From assembly GCF_007829875.1 (NCBI RefSeq), contig NZ_VIWV01000001.1, positions 3,380,501-3,444,500 of the forward strand: a stretch of DNA of 64,000 nt, in the 5' to 3' direction. A program made the translations under genes and the position numbers. The DNA is from Streptomyces capillispiralis. GTDB lineage: Bacteria > Actinomycetota > Actinomycetes > Streptomycetales > Streptomycetaceae. The notes beneath the pieces are model-generated. The model saw nothing but the letters and a program-made list of their open reading frames with translations, was not told where the DNA came from and ran no database searches. Shown one piece after another: positions 43,151 to 52,121 of this stretch. Position 1 is the first letter of the stretch, and each line of letters opens with the position of its first letter.

Positions 43151-44007
43151 CACTCCCCCTCCTCGGCTGCGGGCCCCGCCGGGTGGGAGGGGTCGGAGGC
43201 CGATGTGTCCTGCGGCGCGTCGTGCGAGCTGAGGTGCTCCGTGGGCGACGGCTCGTGCGGCGGGGTGTCCCGGGGTGCCTCACCGCGCGGGTGCACCACG
43301 CGGGCCGGCGCCTCGCCCTTGGCCAGCTTCAGGCCGGCCAGGGAGGCGGGTCCCGCGCTGCCGGTGGCCTCGACGGCGCCGTCGCGCTCGTCGGGGAACC
43401 CGGCCAGGATCCGCGCGGTCTCCTTGAAGGTGCACAGGGGCGCACCGCGGGTCGGGGCCACCGGGCGGCCGGCGCGCAGGTCGTCGACCATGCGCTTGGC
43501 GCTCTCGGGGGTCTGGTTGTCGAAGAACTCCCAGTTGACCATCACCACGGGCGCGAAGTCGCAGGCCGCGTTGCACTCGATGTGCTCCAGGGTGACCTTG
43601 CCGTCGTCGGTGGTCTCGCCGTTGCCGACGCCCAGGTGTTCCTGGAGCTCCTCGAAGATCGCGTCGCCGCCCATGACGGCGCACAGGGTGTTGGTGCACA
43701 CCCCGACCTGGTAGTCGCCGCTCGGCCGGCGCCGGTACATGGTGTAGAAGGTGGCGACCGCGGTCACCTCGGCGGTGGTGAGGCCGAGCATGTCCGCGCA
43801 GAACCGCATGCCGGTGCGCGTGACGTGTCCCTCCTCCGACTGCACGAGGTGCAGCAGCGGCAGGAGGGCGGACCGGGAGTCCGGGTAGCGGGCGATGACC
43901 TCGCGCGCGTCGGTCTCCAGCCGGGCCCGGACGTCGTCCGGGTAGGCGGGTGCGGGCAGTTCGGGCATGCCCAGGCTGACGCCCCGCTCCGAAGAAGAGG
44001 TGGTCAC
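43150..44007 (-). CDS. nuoE: NADH-quinone oxidoreductase subunit E
   Basis: A 285-residue thioredoxin-like [2Fe-2S] subunit. The Cys ligands are in [10 protein letters not shown] and [10 protein letters not shown]. The family domain ends near residue 205; the last 80 residues are a disordered Pro/Ser/His-rich tail of unknown role, making it much longer than the usual 160-240 residues. The GTG at 44007 overlaps the nuoD stop (GTGA). Confidence 0.94.
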   Translation of the reverse strand: MTTSSSERGVSLGMPELPAPAYPDDVRARLETDAREVIARYPDSRSALLPLLHLVQSEEGHVTRTGMRFCADMLGLTTAEVTAVATFYTMYRRRPSGDYQVGVCTNTLCAVMGGDAIFEELQEHLGVGNGETTDDGKVTLEHIECNAACDFAPVVMVNWEFFDNQTPESAKRMVDDLRAGRPVAPTRGAPLCTFKETARILAGFPDERDGAVEATGSAGPASLAGLKLAKGEAPARVVHPRGEAPRDTPPHEPSPTEHLSSHDAPQDTSASDPSHPAGPAAEEGE

Positions 44008-45356
44008 CGGTCGACGCCTCCCATCACGGGGTCGATGGACGCGACGGCGACGATGACGTCGGCGACCTGGCCGCCCTCGCACATCGCCGCCATGGCCTGA
44101 AGGTTGGTGAAGGACGGGTCGCGGAAGTGGACCCGGTAGGGGCGGGTGCCGCCGTCGGAGACGACGTGCACCCCGAGTTCGCCCTTGGGCGACTCGACCG
44201 CCGCGTACGCCTGTCCCGGCGGGACGCGGAAGCCCTCGGTGACCAGCTTGAAGTGGTGGATCAGGGCCTCCATGGAGCTGCCCATGATCTTCTTGATGTG
44301 GTCGAGGGAGTTGCCCAGTCCGTCCGGTCCCAGGGCGAGCTGGGCGGGCCAGGCGATCTTCTTGTCGGCGACCATGACCGGTCCGGGCTGGAGCCGGTCC
44401 AGGCACTGCTCGACGATGTGCAGCGACTGCCGCATCTCCTCCAGCCGGATCAGGAAGCGGCCGTAGGAGTCGCAGGTGTCGGCGGTCGGGATCTCGAAGT
44501 CGTAGGTCTCGTATCCGCAGTACGGCTGTGTCTTGCGCAGGTCGTGCGGCAGGCCGGTGGAGCGCAGGATCGGGCCGGTGGCGCCGAGGGCCATGCAGCC
44601 GGCCAGGTCGAGGTAGCCGACGTCCTGCATGCGGGCCTTGAAGATGGGGTTCCCGGTGGCGAGCTTGTCGTACTCCGGGAGGTTCTTCTTCATCTTCTTC
44701 ACGAACTCGCGGATCTGGTCCACCGCGCCGGGCGGCAGGTCCTGGGCGAGTCCGCCGGGGCGGATGTACGCGTGGTTCATCCTGAGGCCCGTGATCAGCT
44801 CGTAGATGTCGAGGATCAGCTCACGGTCGCGGAAGCCGTAGATCATGATCGTGGTGGCGCCGAGCTCCATGCCGCCGGTGGCGATGGCCACCAGGTGGGA
44901 GGAGAGCCGGTTCAGCTCCATCAGGAGCACCCGGATGACCGAGGCCCGGTCGGGGATCTGGTCCTCGATGCCGAGGAGCTTCTCGACCGCGAGGCAGTAC
45001 GCCGTCTCGTTGAAGAACGGCGTCAGGTAGTCCATGCGCGTCACGAACGTGGTGCCCTGGGTCCACGTCCGGTACTCGAGGTTCTTCTCGATGCCGGTGT
45101 GGAGGTAGCCGATGCCGCAGCGGGCCTCGGTGACCGTCTCGCCGTCGATCTCCAGGATCAGGCGGAGCACGCCGTGGGTGGACGGGTGCTGGGGGCCCAT
45201 GTTGACGACGATGCGCTCGTCGTCGGCCCGGGCCGCGGTCTCGACGACCTCGTCCCAGTCGCCGCCGGTGACGGTGTAGACGGTGCCCTCGGTGGTCTCG
45301 CGTGCCGACGCGGCCGAGGCGGCGGCGTCGGATGCGGACGCGTGCGACGTGCTCAT
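44004..45356 (-). CDS. nuoD: NADH-quinone oxidoreductase subunit D
   Basis: A 450-residue subunit that forms the quinone pocket with NuoB. Landmarks are [33 protein letters not shown] and the closing DPVMGGVDR. The first 40 residues (Ala/Ser/Thr-rich) extend beyond the family core. NuoC and NuoD are separate here, unlike the fused E. coli protein. The ATG overlaps the nuoC stop. Confidence 0.95.
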   Translation of the reverse strand: MSTSHASASDAAASAASARETTEGTVYTVTGGDWDEVVETAARADDERIVVNMGPQHPSTHGVLRLILEIDGETVTEARCGIGYLHTGIEKNLEYRTWTQGTTFVTRMDYLTPFFNETAYCLAVEKLLGIEDQIPDRASVIRVLLMELNRLSSHLVAIATGGMELGATTIMIYGFRDRELILDIYELITGLRMNHAYIRPGGLAQDLPPGAVDQIREFVKKMKKNLPEYDKLATGNPIFKARMQDVGYLDLAGCMALGATGPILRSTGLPHDLRKTQPYCGYETYDFEIPTADTCDSYGRFLIRLEEMRQSLHIVEQCLDRLQPGPVMVADKKIAWPAQLALGPDGLGNSLDHIKKIMGSSMEALIHHFKLVTEGFRVPPGQAYAAVESPKGELGVHVVSDGGTRPYRVHFRDPSFTNLQAMAAMCEGGQVADVIVAVASIDPVMGGVDR

Positions 45357-46093
45357 GAGTACGACCTCCGCTGGTCCGGAGCCGGGATCTGGGCGCCCTT
45401 GTACTCGACGGGGATGCCGCCGAGGGGATAGTCCTTGCGCTGCGGGAAGCCCTGCCAGTCGTCCGGCATCATGATCCGCGTCAGGGCCGGGTGACCGTCG
45501 AAGACGATGCCGAAGAAGTCGTAGGTCTCGCGCTCGTGCCAGTCGTTCGTGGGATAGACCGGGAACAGCGACGGGATGTGCGGGTCGCTGTCGGGCGCGC
45601 TGACCTCCAGGCGGATCAGCCGGTTGTGGGTGATCGAGCGCAGGTGGTAGACGGCGTGCAGCTCGCGGCCCTTGTCGTTCGGGTAGTGCACGCCGCTGAC
45701 GCCGGTGCAGAGCTCGAAGCGCAGGGCGGGGTCGTCGCGCAGGGTGAGGGCGACCTGGACCAGGTGCTCGCGTTCGATGTGGAAGGTGAGTTCGCCGCGG
45801 TCGACGACCGTCTTCTCGATGGCGTTGTCCGGGAGCAGGTCCTGCTCCTCCAGCGCGCCCTCGAGCTCGTCGGCGACCTCGTCGAACCAGCCGCCGTAGG
45901 GGCGGCTGGCCGGCCCCGGGAGCCGGACGGAGCGGACCAGCCCGCCGTAGCCGGAGGTGTCGCCGCCGTTGTTCGCGCCGAACATGCCGCGCTGGACGCG
46001 GATCTCCTCACCGCCCTGGCCGCGCTGCCCGGGGAGGTTCTCGGCGGAGAGCTCCTTCTCCGGGTTGGCGCCGTCGCCGTTCGCGTCGCTCAT
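45353..46093 (-). CDS. nuoC: NADH-quinone oxidoreductase subunit C
   Basis: A 246-residue peripheral-arm subunit. The 30-kDa subunit signature appears as [40 protein letters not shown]. The N-terminal 60 residues (Asp/Gly/Glu-rich) are an actinobacterial extension. The start overlaps the nuoB stop. Confidence 0.95.
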   Translation of the reverse strand: MSDANGDGANPEKELSAENLPGQRGQGGEEIRVQRGMFGANNGGDTSGYGGLVRSVRLPGPASRPYGGWFDEVADELEGALEEQDLLPDNAIEKTVVDRGELTFHIEREHLVQVALTLRDDPALRFELCTGVSGVHYPNDKGRELHAVYHLRSITHNRLIRLEVSAPDSDPHIPSLFPVYPTNDWHERETYDFFGIVFDGHPALTRIMMPDDWQGFPQRKDYPLGGIPVEYKGAQIPAPDQRRSYS

Positions 46094-46644
46094 CGCAGCA
46101 GCCCCTTCATCTCGATCGTGGGCAGGGCCTTGAGCGCCGCCTCCTCCGCCTCACGGGCCGCCTCCTCGGCGTTCACGCCGAGCTTGGAGCCCTGGATCTT
46201 CTGGTGGAGCTTGAGGATGGCGTCCATCAGCATCTCGGGGCGGGGCGGACAGCCGGGGAGATAGATGTCGACCGGGACGATGTGGTCGACGCCCTGGACG
46301 ATCGCGTAGTTGTTGAACATGCCGCCCGAGGAGGCGCAGACCCCCATGGAGATCACCCACTTGGGGTTCGGCATCTGGTCGTAGACCTGCCGCAGCACGG
46401 GCGCCATCTTCTGGCTGACCCGTCCGGCGACGATCATGAGGTCCGCCTGCCGCGGCGAACCGCGGAAGACCTCCATCCCGAACCGCGCCAGGTCGTAGCG
46501 GCCGGCGCCCGTGGTCATCATCTCGATGGCGCAGCAGGCGAGGCCGAACGTGGCGGGGAAGACGGACGACTTGCGCACCCAGCCCGCGGCCTGCTCGACG
46601 GTGGTCAGCAGGAATCCGCTCGGCAGCTTTTCTTCGAGTCCCAT
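46090..46644 (-). CDS. nuoB: NADH-quinone oxidoreductase subunit B
   Basis: A 184-residue subunit carrying the terminal [4Fe-4S] cluster N2. Ligand motifs are [19 protein letters not shown] and PGCPPRPE. The ATG at 46644 is chosen, with GAGGGG nine bases upstream; two codons further 5' is an unlikely TTG. Confidence 0.95.
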   Translation of the reverse strand: MGLEEKLPSGFLLTTVEQAAGWVRKSSVFPATFGLACCAIEMMTTGAGRYDLARFGMEVFRGSPRQADLMIVAGRVSQKMAPVLRQVYDQMPNPKWVISMGVCASSGGMFNNYAIVQGVDHIVPVDIYLPGCPPRPEMLMDAILKLHQKIQGSKLGVNAEEAAREAEEAALKALPTIEMKGLLR

Positions 46645-46657
46645 GGTCAAATGCCCC

Positions 46658-47017
46658 TCAGTCCCATTCCAGGCCGCCGCGCCGCCATACGTACGCGTAC
46701 GCGACGAAGACGGTGAGCACGAAGAGCAGCATCTCCACGAGCCCGAAAAGCCCCAGGGCGTCGAAGGTGACGGCCCAGGGGTAGAGGAAGACGATCTCGA
46801 TGTCGAAGACGATGAAGAGCATCGCCGTCAGGTAGTACTTGATGGGGAAGCGCCCGCCGCCGGCCGGCGTGGGGGTCGGCTCGATCCCGCACTCGTAGGC
46901 CTCGAGCTTGGCGCGGTTGTACCGCTTCGGACCGATCAGCGTGGCCATGACCACGGAGAAGATCGCAAAGCCTGCCCCGAGGGCTCCCAGTACGAGGATG
47001 GGCGCATACGCGTTCAC
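46658..47017 (-). CDS. nuoA: NADH-quinone oxidoreductase subunit A
   Basis: A 119-residue, three-helix subunit near the quinone site. Landmarks are [42 protein letters not shown] and a C-terminal helix. The start is GTG, preceded by AGGAGCGAGGAG. First gene of the operon; a Rex-type operator lies about 105-120 bp upstream. Confidence 0.95.
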   Translation of the reverse strand: MNAYAPILVLGALGAGFAIFSVVMATLIGPKRYNRAKLEAYECGIEPTPTPAGGGRFPIKYYLTAMLFIVFDIEIVFLYPWAVTFDALGLFGLVEMLLFVLTVFVAYAYVWRRGGLEWD

Positions 47018-47122
47018 CGCTCCTCGCTCCTCTCAGTCGGCACTGACTGGCGGTTTCCGTTGGACTCACATCCGCCCCATCGGTCCCGCGAACCACGCCC
47101 GCCCCGGCGAAGATCGAGAACA

Positions 47123-47138
47123 TGTGAAGCAGGTCACA
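47123..47138. promoter_or_regulatory. Rex-type redox operator upstream of nuoA
   Basis: TGTGAAGCAGGTCACA matches the Rex operator consensus TGTGAACGCGTTCACA in both outer arms. Rex is the NADH/NAD+-sensing repressor of respiratory genes in Streptomyces, released when NADH rises. The position, 106-121 bp upstream of the nuoA start, suits control of the whole nuo operon. Confidence 0.75.
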
Positions 47139-47652
47139 AGCCCAACCGCTCCGCATCTTATGCCCGTGGGTCTGTGATCTGCGACACGGGGTATTGCACA
47201 AGCTTTGTGATCTCCACCACCTAACGAACGATCATGAAGTCGGATGAGCGGCGATCTTCACACGCGAAGCGTTCGCCCGATCACCAACCGTGACATTTTA
47301 CCTCGTCAGTGCAGCTCAGAAGGGCCGTCTCAATATCAAGACAGTTCCCGTGCATGCAAATTGGCGCTGGAACCGATCTCTTGATAGAGGGACGTTCACA
47401 CATCAGAGGGGGTCCGGGGCGGGATGTGGACGTGTGCACGCGTTCACGAAGTCCCGGCGTCGCGATCCGGCCGTCGACCGCCCGTCGATCGACCGGCCCC
47501 CGGAGCGCGACGGGGTCGCCCGACGCGGCGGGGCGGGTAATCGTTCCGTGACCTCCGCCACATTCACGAGGGCCGCCCGAGAGGAGGGATTGGCCAATCA
47601 CCCCAACCGGTGGTAAGCGCGGGGCAATTCGGACGTAACGATGAAAGTACGT

Positions 47653-47673
47653 GATCACGGGCCGATCACGGGC
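47653..47673. repeat. 11-bp tandem direct repeat GATCACGGGC(C)
   Basis: GATCACGGGC occurs at 47653-47662 and 47664-47673. The first copy overlaps a CGTGATCACG palindrome (47650-47659). It lies 128-148 bp before the chosen NlpC/P60 start and may be a regulator site. Confidence 0.5.
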
Positions 47674-47800
47674 GCCCGCTATGTCCGTTACGGCGTCAAT
47701 AAAGAACGACACGCCCGGGATTCGGGCCCTCGGTTGAACAACTGTGGCGCAGCACACGTTTCTTGAAGATATGAAGCAGCCCCTGGTACCGGTTGTTCCC

Positions 47801-48610
47801 ATGTCCCACACCGCTCACATACGCAGCCACCGGAAACCCCGCCGCACCGCGTCCTCCACGATCGCGATGCGCGCCGGAGTCGCCGGTGGCGTCCTCAGCA
47901 CCCTGGCCGTGGCCGGGGCGTCGGGTTCGGCGAACGCGGCCGAGCCGGTGACGCAGACTCTCGAACTGCCCACCTTGACGGCAGACCTGGCCGCCCAGGT
48001 CGCCCAGTCCGCGGACGCCACCCAGCAGGCGGCCGCGAACTACCAGCTGCGGGCCGAGCGTGACACGGCCGCCGCCGAGGCCGCCAAGGAGGCCAAGGCG
48101 GACCTCGCCGAGGCCAAGAAGAAGGCCGAGGCGAAGAAGAAGGCCGCCGAGGAGGCCCGCAAGGCCGCCGCCGAGCGTGCCGCGCGCGACGCCGAGCGCG
48201 CCACCCTCTCCGCCTCCGCCACCACCACGACGGCGACCGCGTCCGCGCCGGCCGGCGGCAGCGTCGCGACGGTCATCGCCTTCCTCCAGGCGCAGGTGGG
48301 CGACGCCTACGTCATGGGCGCCTCGGGCCCCAACGCCTGGGACTGCTCCAGCCTGGTCCAGGCCGCGTTCCGCCAGGTCGGCGTCGACCTGCCGCGCGTC
48401 TCGCAGGACCAGTCGATGGTCGGCACCGACATCCCGCTGTCGCAGATCCAAGTCGGCGACATCCTGTACTGGGGCGGCAAGGGCTCCGCGTACCACGTGG
48501 GCGTCTACATCGGTAACGGCCAGTACCTGGACGCCGCCAACTCCGCCAAGGGCGTCGTGATCCAGGACCTCTCCGGCTACCCGGCGTCGGGTGCGGTCCG
48601 CGTGCTCTGA
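47801..48610 (+). CDS. secreted NlpC/P60 endopeptidase with coiled coil
   Basis: A 269-residue exported protein with an Arg-rich start, a hydrophobic signal segment (residues about 22-46, ANA-A cleavage), and a long Ala/Lys/Glu coiled coil (about 60-135). A C-terminal NlpC/P60 domain has Cys182 in WDCSSLV and His232 in YHVGVYIG. It cleaves peptide bonds in peptidoglycan stems outside the cell. The ATG at 47801 is chosen because codons upstream (from ATG 47771 or 47744) lack the normal G/C third-position bias, but no strong ribosome binding site supports any start. A terminator follows at 48631. Confidence 0.9.
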   Translation: MSHTAHIRSHRKPRRTASSTIAMRAGVAGGVLSTLAVAGASGSANAAEPVTQTLELPTLTADLAAQVAQSADATQQAAANYQLRAERDTAAAEAAKEAKADLAEAKKKAEAKKKAAEEARKAAAERAARDAERATLSASATTTTATASAPAGGSVATVIAFLQAQVGDAYVMGASGPNAWDCSSLVQAAFRQVGVDLPRVSQDQSMVGTDIPLSQIQVGDILYWGGKGSAYHVGVYIGNGQYLDAANSAKGVVIQDLSGYPASGAVRVL

Positions 48611-48630
48611 GCCGAGCCGCCACGGACTGA

Positions 48631-48660
48631 AGGGCCGCTGCCTCCCGAGGCGGCGGCCCT
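48631..48660 (+). terminator. terminator after NlpC/P60 gene
   Basis: AGGGCCGCTGCC and GGCGGCGGCCCT form a 12-bp stem with one G-U pair and a 6-base loop, 20 bp after the stop codon. Confidence 0.75.
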
Positions 48661-48840
48661 CCGTCGTGCACCGCGACGTTCTCAAGGGACTTCGGGGACT
48701 CCCCCGGGGGGCAAGATCGCCCGATTGTCCCGATCGTCCCGCATCCGGGGCGTGTTGCCGACGCCGCCCGGCGCCGGCGGAAGGCCGCGCGCCCCCGTGA
48801 AGGCCCCGTGACGGCCCTTCACGCCCCCCGCGCAGACGCC

Positions 48841-48875
48841 GACGGCCGGAGTCCGTCCCCCGGACTCCGGCCGTC
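48841..48875. terminator. perfect hairpin after the LAXTG surface-protein gene
   Basis: GACGGCCGGAGTCC (48841-48854) and GGACTCCGGCCGTC (48862-48875) are perfect 14-bp arms around a 7-base loop. It lies 26 bp downstream of the minus-strand gene stop and probably terminates it, possibly acting in both directions. Confidence 0.75.
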
Positions 48876-48901
48876 CACAGCGCCGCTCACGGCGGCCCGC
48901 G

Positions 48902-50614
48902 TCAGGCGGCGGTGCCGCCGGTGTGCCGCGCGCCGCGCCGCAGGAACAGGAACAGGCCCGCGCCCAGGCCCAGCGCCAGCAGCGCCGCCCCGCCGATCAG
49001 CGCCGCCCCGCCGGCGCCGGTGGAGGCGAGCCCGCCCCCGGTGACGTCACCGGACGTACCGCTCGCGCCGGACCCGGAGGAACCGGACGTACCACCGGAC
49101 CCGGAGGAGCCGGACGTGCCGGAGGAACCGGAGTCGCCGTCCTGGCCGGGGCCGGGCGGGGCCGTGCCGCCGGAGGTGCCTCCGTCGGTCTGGCCCGTGC
49201 CGCCGTCGGTCGACCCGTCGGAGCCGTTGAGCACGATCCAGGCGGAGTCGTTGGCGTGGTCGGACTCGAAGGGGTTGCCCCACTCCGGCAGCGCCACCTC
49301 GGCCTTGGCGCCCTCGACGACCCGGTCGACGCGCAGCTCGAACGGGAACGTCAGCTCGGCGTCCTCCAGCAGCGGGGTGCTCACCCAGCAGAGGTAGCCC
49401 TCCTCGCCCCCTTCGAGGGTGGTGCTCCGGCAGCCCTCCGGGAGCGCGGTGACCGTCGCCCCCTCCGGGACGCCCACCGTGAACCCGATGGGCTCACCGC
49501 CGGAGCGCAGGGCGCTGATCCAGGCCGGCCCGTTGTTGCGGAAGCCGATCTCCGCCGTGACGGTGTCACCGGCCTCGGCGTCGACCGCGGCGCCGGTGAG
49601 CTCCAGGTCGTAGGTGTTGGTCGTGGGCAGGTCCACGTCGGCGTACCGGGAGTACTCCGCGGGTTCGGCGTCGGGGACCTTCCTCAGCCTCAGGTCCGCC
49701 CCGGTGCCCGGCCGGTAGTCCTTGGCCGCGCGCAGACCGGCCGCCTCGCTCGGGCCGACGGCCGTGAACGCGTAGGTGAAGATGTCGTGCAGGGCGAAGT
49801 CGGCGGTCCGCACCCTCAGCGGCTCGGTCAGCGCGTACGCCGTCCCGGCGTCGATGGTGTCGGGGAACGTGCAGAGGACGTCGGTGCCCTGGTGCAGCAG
49901 GGGGCCGGTGGTCACCTCGGCGTAGGAGCAGTTGCCGTACGAGTCGGGGAAGGACACCCCGCGGGAGCCGTGGAGGCGCAGCACCGCGCCCTCGGCGGAC
50001 ATGCCGCCGGCGTTGCGCAGGCCCACGGGCGCCCGGTAGATGTCGCCCGCCCGGTAGTCCCCGGGCAGCGGGAGTTCGTGGTTCAGGAACTCGGGGCCGC
50101 CGACGAGCACGTCGACGGTGAGCGGCGTGAAGTCCAGCCCCTCGCCCTCGCCGGTGACGGTGATGCTGCCGAAGTCCCCGGCCTCGCTGTCCTCGTCGAT
50201 GTCGAGCCGGATGCCGCCAAGCCGGTTGTACCGCTCGCCCGCGTACAGCTCGCTGCCGGTGCAGACCGCGACGAGGCCGTCGGCGGCGCACGGAAGCTGC
50301 ACGGAGGCGACGCCCGCCAGCGCGGTGGCGTCGATGCGGACCGTGTAGTCGCCGGTGAAGACGGGCGGGATGACGCCGTCCCCCTCGAACTCCTCACCGG
50401 GGGCGTTCAGCCGCAGCATGACCTGCGGCTCGGAGGGGTCCCCGTTGTCGGACTCCAGTGAGAGGCCGACCCGGTCCTCGCCGGTGATCGTCACGGGAAG
50501 GGGTGCGTCGTCGGCCTGCGCGGTGCCCGCGGCACCGGCCGCGACCAGGAGCGCGGCGGCGGCCAGCCCCAGGGTTCCGAGCGGGCCTAATCGCCGGCTC
50601 GCCTGCTGTGTCAT
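48902..50614 (-). CDS. sortase-anchored (LAXTG) surface protein with TTA codon
   Basis: A 570-residue secreted protein. A signal peptide (about residues 1-36, with AQA-D cleavage) is followed by a beta-rich ectodomain with paired Cys (LPCAADGLVAVC, NCSYAEV/VLC). A Gly/Ser/Thr linker (about 470-525) leads to the sortase motif LASTG (529-533), a hydrophobic helix and an Arg-containing tail. LAXTG is the motif of class E sortases in Streptomyces, which also anchor long chaplins. Codon 9 (50588-50590) is TTA, so translation should need the bldA tRNA. A perfect 15-bp inverted repeat ends 15 bases before the start codon. Confidence 0.88.
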   Translation of the reverse strand: MTQQASRRLGPLGTLGLAAAALLVAAGAAGTAQADDAPLPVTITGEDRVGLSLESDNGDPSEPQVMLRLNAPGEEFEGDGVIPPVFTGDYTVRIDATALAGVASVQLPCAADGLVAVCTGSELYAGERYNRLGGIRLDIDEDSEAGDFGSITVTGEGEGLDFTPLTVDVLVGGPEFLNHELPLPGDYRAGDIYRAPVGLRNAGGMSAEGAVLRLHGSRGVSFPDSYGNCSYAEVTTGPLLHQGTDVLCTFPDTIDAGTAYALTEPLRVRTADFALHDIFTYAFTAVGPSEAAGLRAAKDYRPGTGADLRLRKVPDAEPAEYSRYADVDLPTTNTYDLELTGAAVDAEAGDTVTAEIGFRNNGPAWISALRSGGEPIGFTVGVPEGATVTALPEGCRSTTLEGGEEGYLCWVSTPLLEDAELTFPFELRVDRVVEGAKAEVALPEWGNPFESDHANDSAWIVLNGSDGSTDGGTGQTDGGTSGGTAPPGPGQDGDSGSSGTSGSSGSGGTSGSSGSGASGTSGDVTGGGLASTGAGGAALIGGAALLALGLGAGLFLFLRRGARHTGGTAA

Positions 50615-50628
50615 GGAAGGCTCTTTTC

Positions 50629-50668
50629 GTCGTACGGGACGTACCCGAGTGGCTACGTCCCGTACGAC
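50629..50668. promoter_or_regulatory. perfect 15-bp inverted repeat in leader of surface-protein gene
   Basis: Arms GTCGTACGGGACGTA (50629-50643) and TACGTCCCGTACGAC (50654-50668) are perfect, with a 10-base spacer. As DNA it is a strong operator candidate; as RNA it would form a stable hairpin ending 14 bases before the ATG, next to the ribosome binding region. No U-tract follows. Confidence 0.7.
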
Positions 50669-50740
50669 ACCGACCAAAGTAGAACAGTTGTCCACGAGTC
50701 TGTTACGCGATGGTCACGACGGACCGTCCGGCCGGGCCGG

Positions 50741-52024
50741 TCACGCCTTCGGTGCCACCTTGGTCAGGCCGTTGATGATGCGGTCCATCGCGTCGCCGCC
50801 CGTCGGGTCGGTCAGGTTGGCGAGCAGCTTGAGCGTGAACTTCATCAGCAGCGGGTGCGTCAGTCCGCGCTGGGCGGCGATCTGCATGACCTTCGGGTTG
50901 CCGATGAGCTTCACGAAGGCGCGGCCGAGCGTGTAGTAGCCGCCGTAGGTGTCCTTCAGGACGCGCGGATAGCGCTGGAGGGCGATCTCCCGCTGGGCCG
51001 GGGTGGCCCGCGCGTGAGCCTGCACGATCACGTCGGCGGCGATCTGCCCGGACTCCATGGCGTAGGCGATGCCCTCGCCGTTGAACGGGTTCACCAGGCC
51101 GCCCGCGTCGCCGACGAGCAGCAGCCCGCGGGTGTAGTGCGGCTGGCGGTTGAAGGCCATGGGCAGCGCGGCGCCGCGGATCGGGCCGGTCATGTTGTCC
51201 GGGGTGTAGCCCCAGTCCTCCGGCATGGAGGCGCACCAGGCCTTGAGTACCTCGCGCCAGTCCAGCTCCTTGAAGGAGTCGGAGGTGTTGAGCACGCCGA
51301 GGCCGACATTGCTCGTGCCGTCGCCCATGCCGAAGATCCAGCCGTAGCCGGGCAGCAGCCGGTCCTGCGGGCCGCGCCGGTCCCACAGCTCCAGCCAGGA
51401 CTCCAGGTAGTCGTCGTCGTGGCGGGGCGAGGTGAAGTACGTACGGACCGCGACGCCCATCGGGCGGTCCTCGCGGCGGTGCAGCCCCATCGCCAGGGAC
51501 AGCCGGGTGGAGTTGCCGTCGGCGGCGACCACCAGCGGGGCGTGGAAGGTGACTTCCCGCTTCTCCTCGCCGAGCTTGGCCTTCACCCCGGTGATGCGGC
51601 CGGTGCGGTCGTCGATGACCGGCGCGCCCACGTTGCAGCGCTCGTACAGGCGGGCGCCCGCCTTCTGGGCCTGCCGGGCGAGCTGTTCGTCGAAGTCGTC
51701 GCGCTTGCGGACCAGGCCGTAGTCGGGGAAGGAGGCGAGATCCGGCCAGTCGAGCTGGAGGCGGACGCCGCCGCCGATGATGCGCAGGCCCTTGTTGCGC
51801 AGCCAGCCGGCCTCCTCGGAGATGTCGATGCCCATCGACACCAGCTGCTTCACGGCGCGCGGGGTGAGGCCGTCGCCGCAGACCTTCTCCCGCGGGAACT
51901 CGGTCTTCTCCAGCAGGAGCACGTCGAGTCCGGACCGGGCCAGGTGGTAGGCGGTGGTGGAGCCGGCTGGCCCCGCGCCCACGACGATCACATCGGCGGT
52001 GTTGTCGGAGAGGGGCTCGGTCAC
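50741..52024 (-). CDS. geranylgeranyl-reductase-type FAD oxidoreductase (MenJ-like)
   Basis: A 427-residue flavoprotein. The FAD dinucleotide fold is VVGAGPAGSTTAYHLARSG, the second FAD motif GDAGGLVNPFNGEGIAYAMESG, and LARQAQKAGARLYERCNV belongs to the substrate domain. The family saturates isoprenoid double bonds; mycobacterial MenJ reduces one unit of the menaquinone tail. Given menG, mqnC and a polyprenyl synthase in this window, reduction of the menaquinone side chain is a good inference, though archaeal-type lipid or carotenoid substrates cannot be excluded. The GTG start follows GGGGAG at eight bases. Confidence 0.85.
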   Translation of the reverse strand: MTEPLSDNTADVIVVGAGPAGSTTAYHLARSGLDVLLLEKTEFPREKVCGDGLTPRAVKQLVSMGIDISEEAGWLRNKGLRIIGGGVRLQLDWPDLASFPDYGLVRKRDDFDEQLARQAQKAGARLYERCNVGAPVIDDRTGRITGVKAKLGEEKREVTFHAPLVVAADGNSTRLSLAMGLHRREDRPMGVAVRTYFTSPRHDDDYLESWLELWDRRGPQDRLLPGYGWIFGMGDGTSNVGLGVLNTSDSFKELDWREVLKAWCASMPEDWGYTPDNMTGPIRGAALPMAFNRQPHYTRGLLLVGDAGGLVNPFNGEGIAYAMESGQIAADVIVQAHARATPAQREIALQRYPRVLKDTYGGYYTLGRAFVKLIGNPKVMQIAAQRGLTHPLLMKFTLKLLANLTDPTGGDAMDRIINGLTKVAPKA

Positions 52025-52121
52025 GGCGGGATCTCCCCAAGTTCGAAATCTGCGTGCCGACCGGCACTGGACACGGGCAGTCTATTCAGCAGCATTGATC
52101 ACCCGGCTGAAGGGCTGCCCC

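Larger units (their letters stand above)
47018..47800. other. divergent intergenic region between nuoA and the NlpC/P60 gene
   Basis: No convincing gene in either direction. It contains the Rex-type operator (47123-47138), a CACAAGCTTTGTG near-palindrome around 47198-47210, an 11-bp tandem repeat of GATCACGGGC (47653-47673), and a stretch around 47280-47400 that is clearly less GC-rich than the genome. Promoters for nuoA and the NlpC/P60 gene must lie here. A TAAGAT -10-like hexamer for nuoA (minus strand, 47155-47160) lacks a good -35. Confidence 0.6.

Noticed and set aside
47281..47811. Minus-strand 176-codon frame in the nuoA-NlpC/P60 spacer
   Set aside because: No ribosome binding site, no third-position GC bias, no recognisable motif, and it overlaps the NlpC/P60 start.
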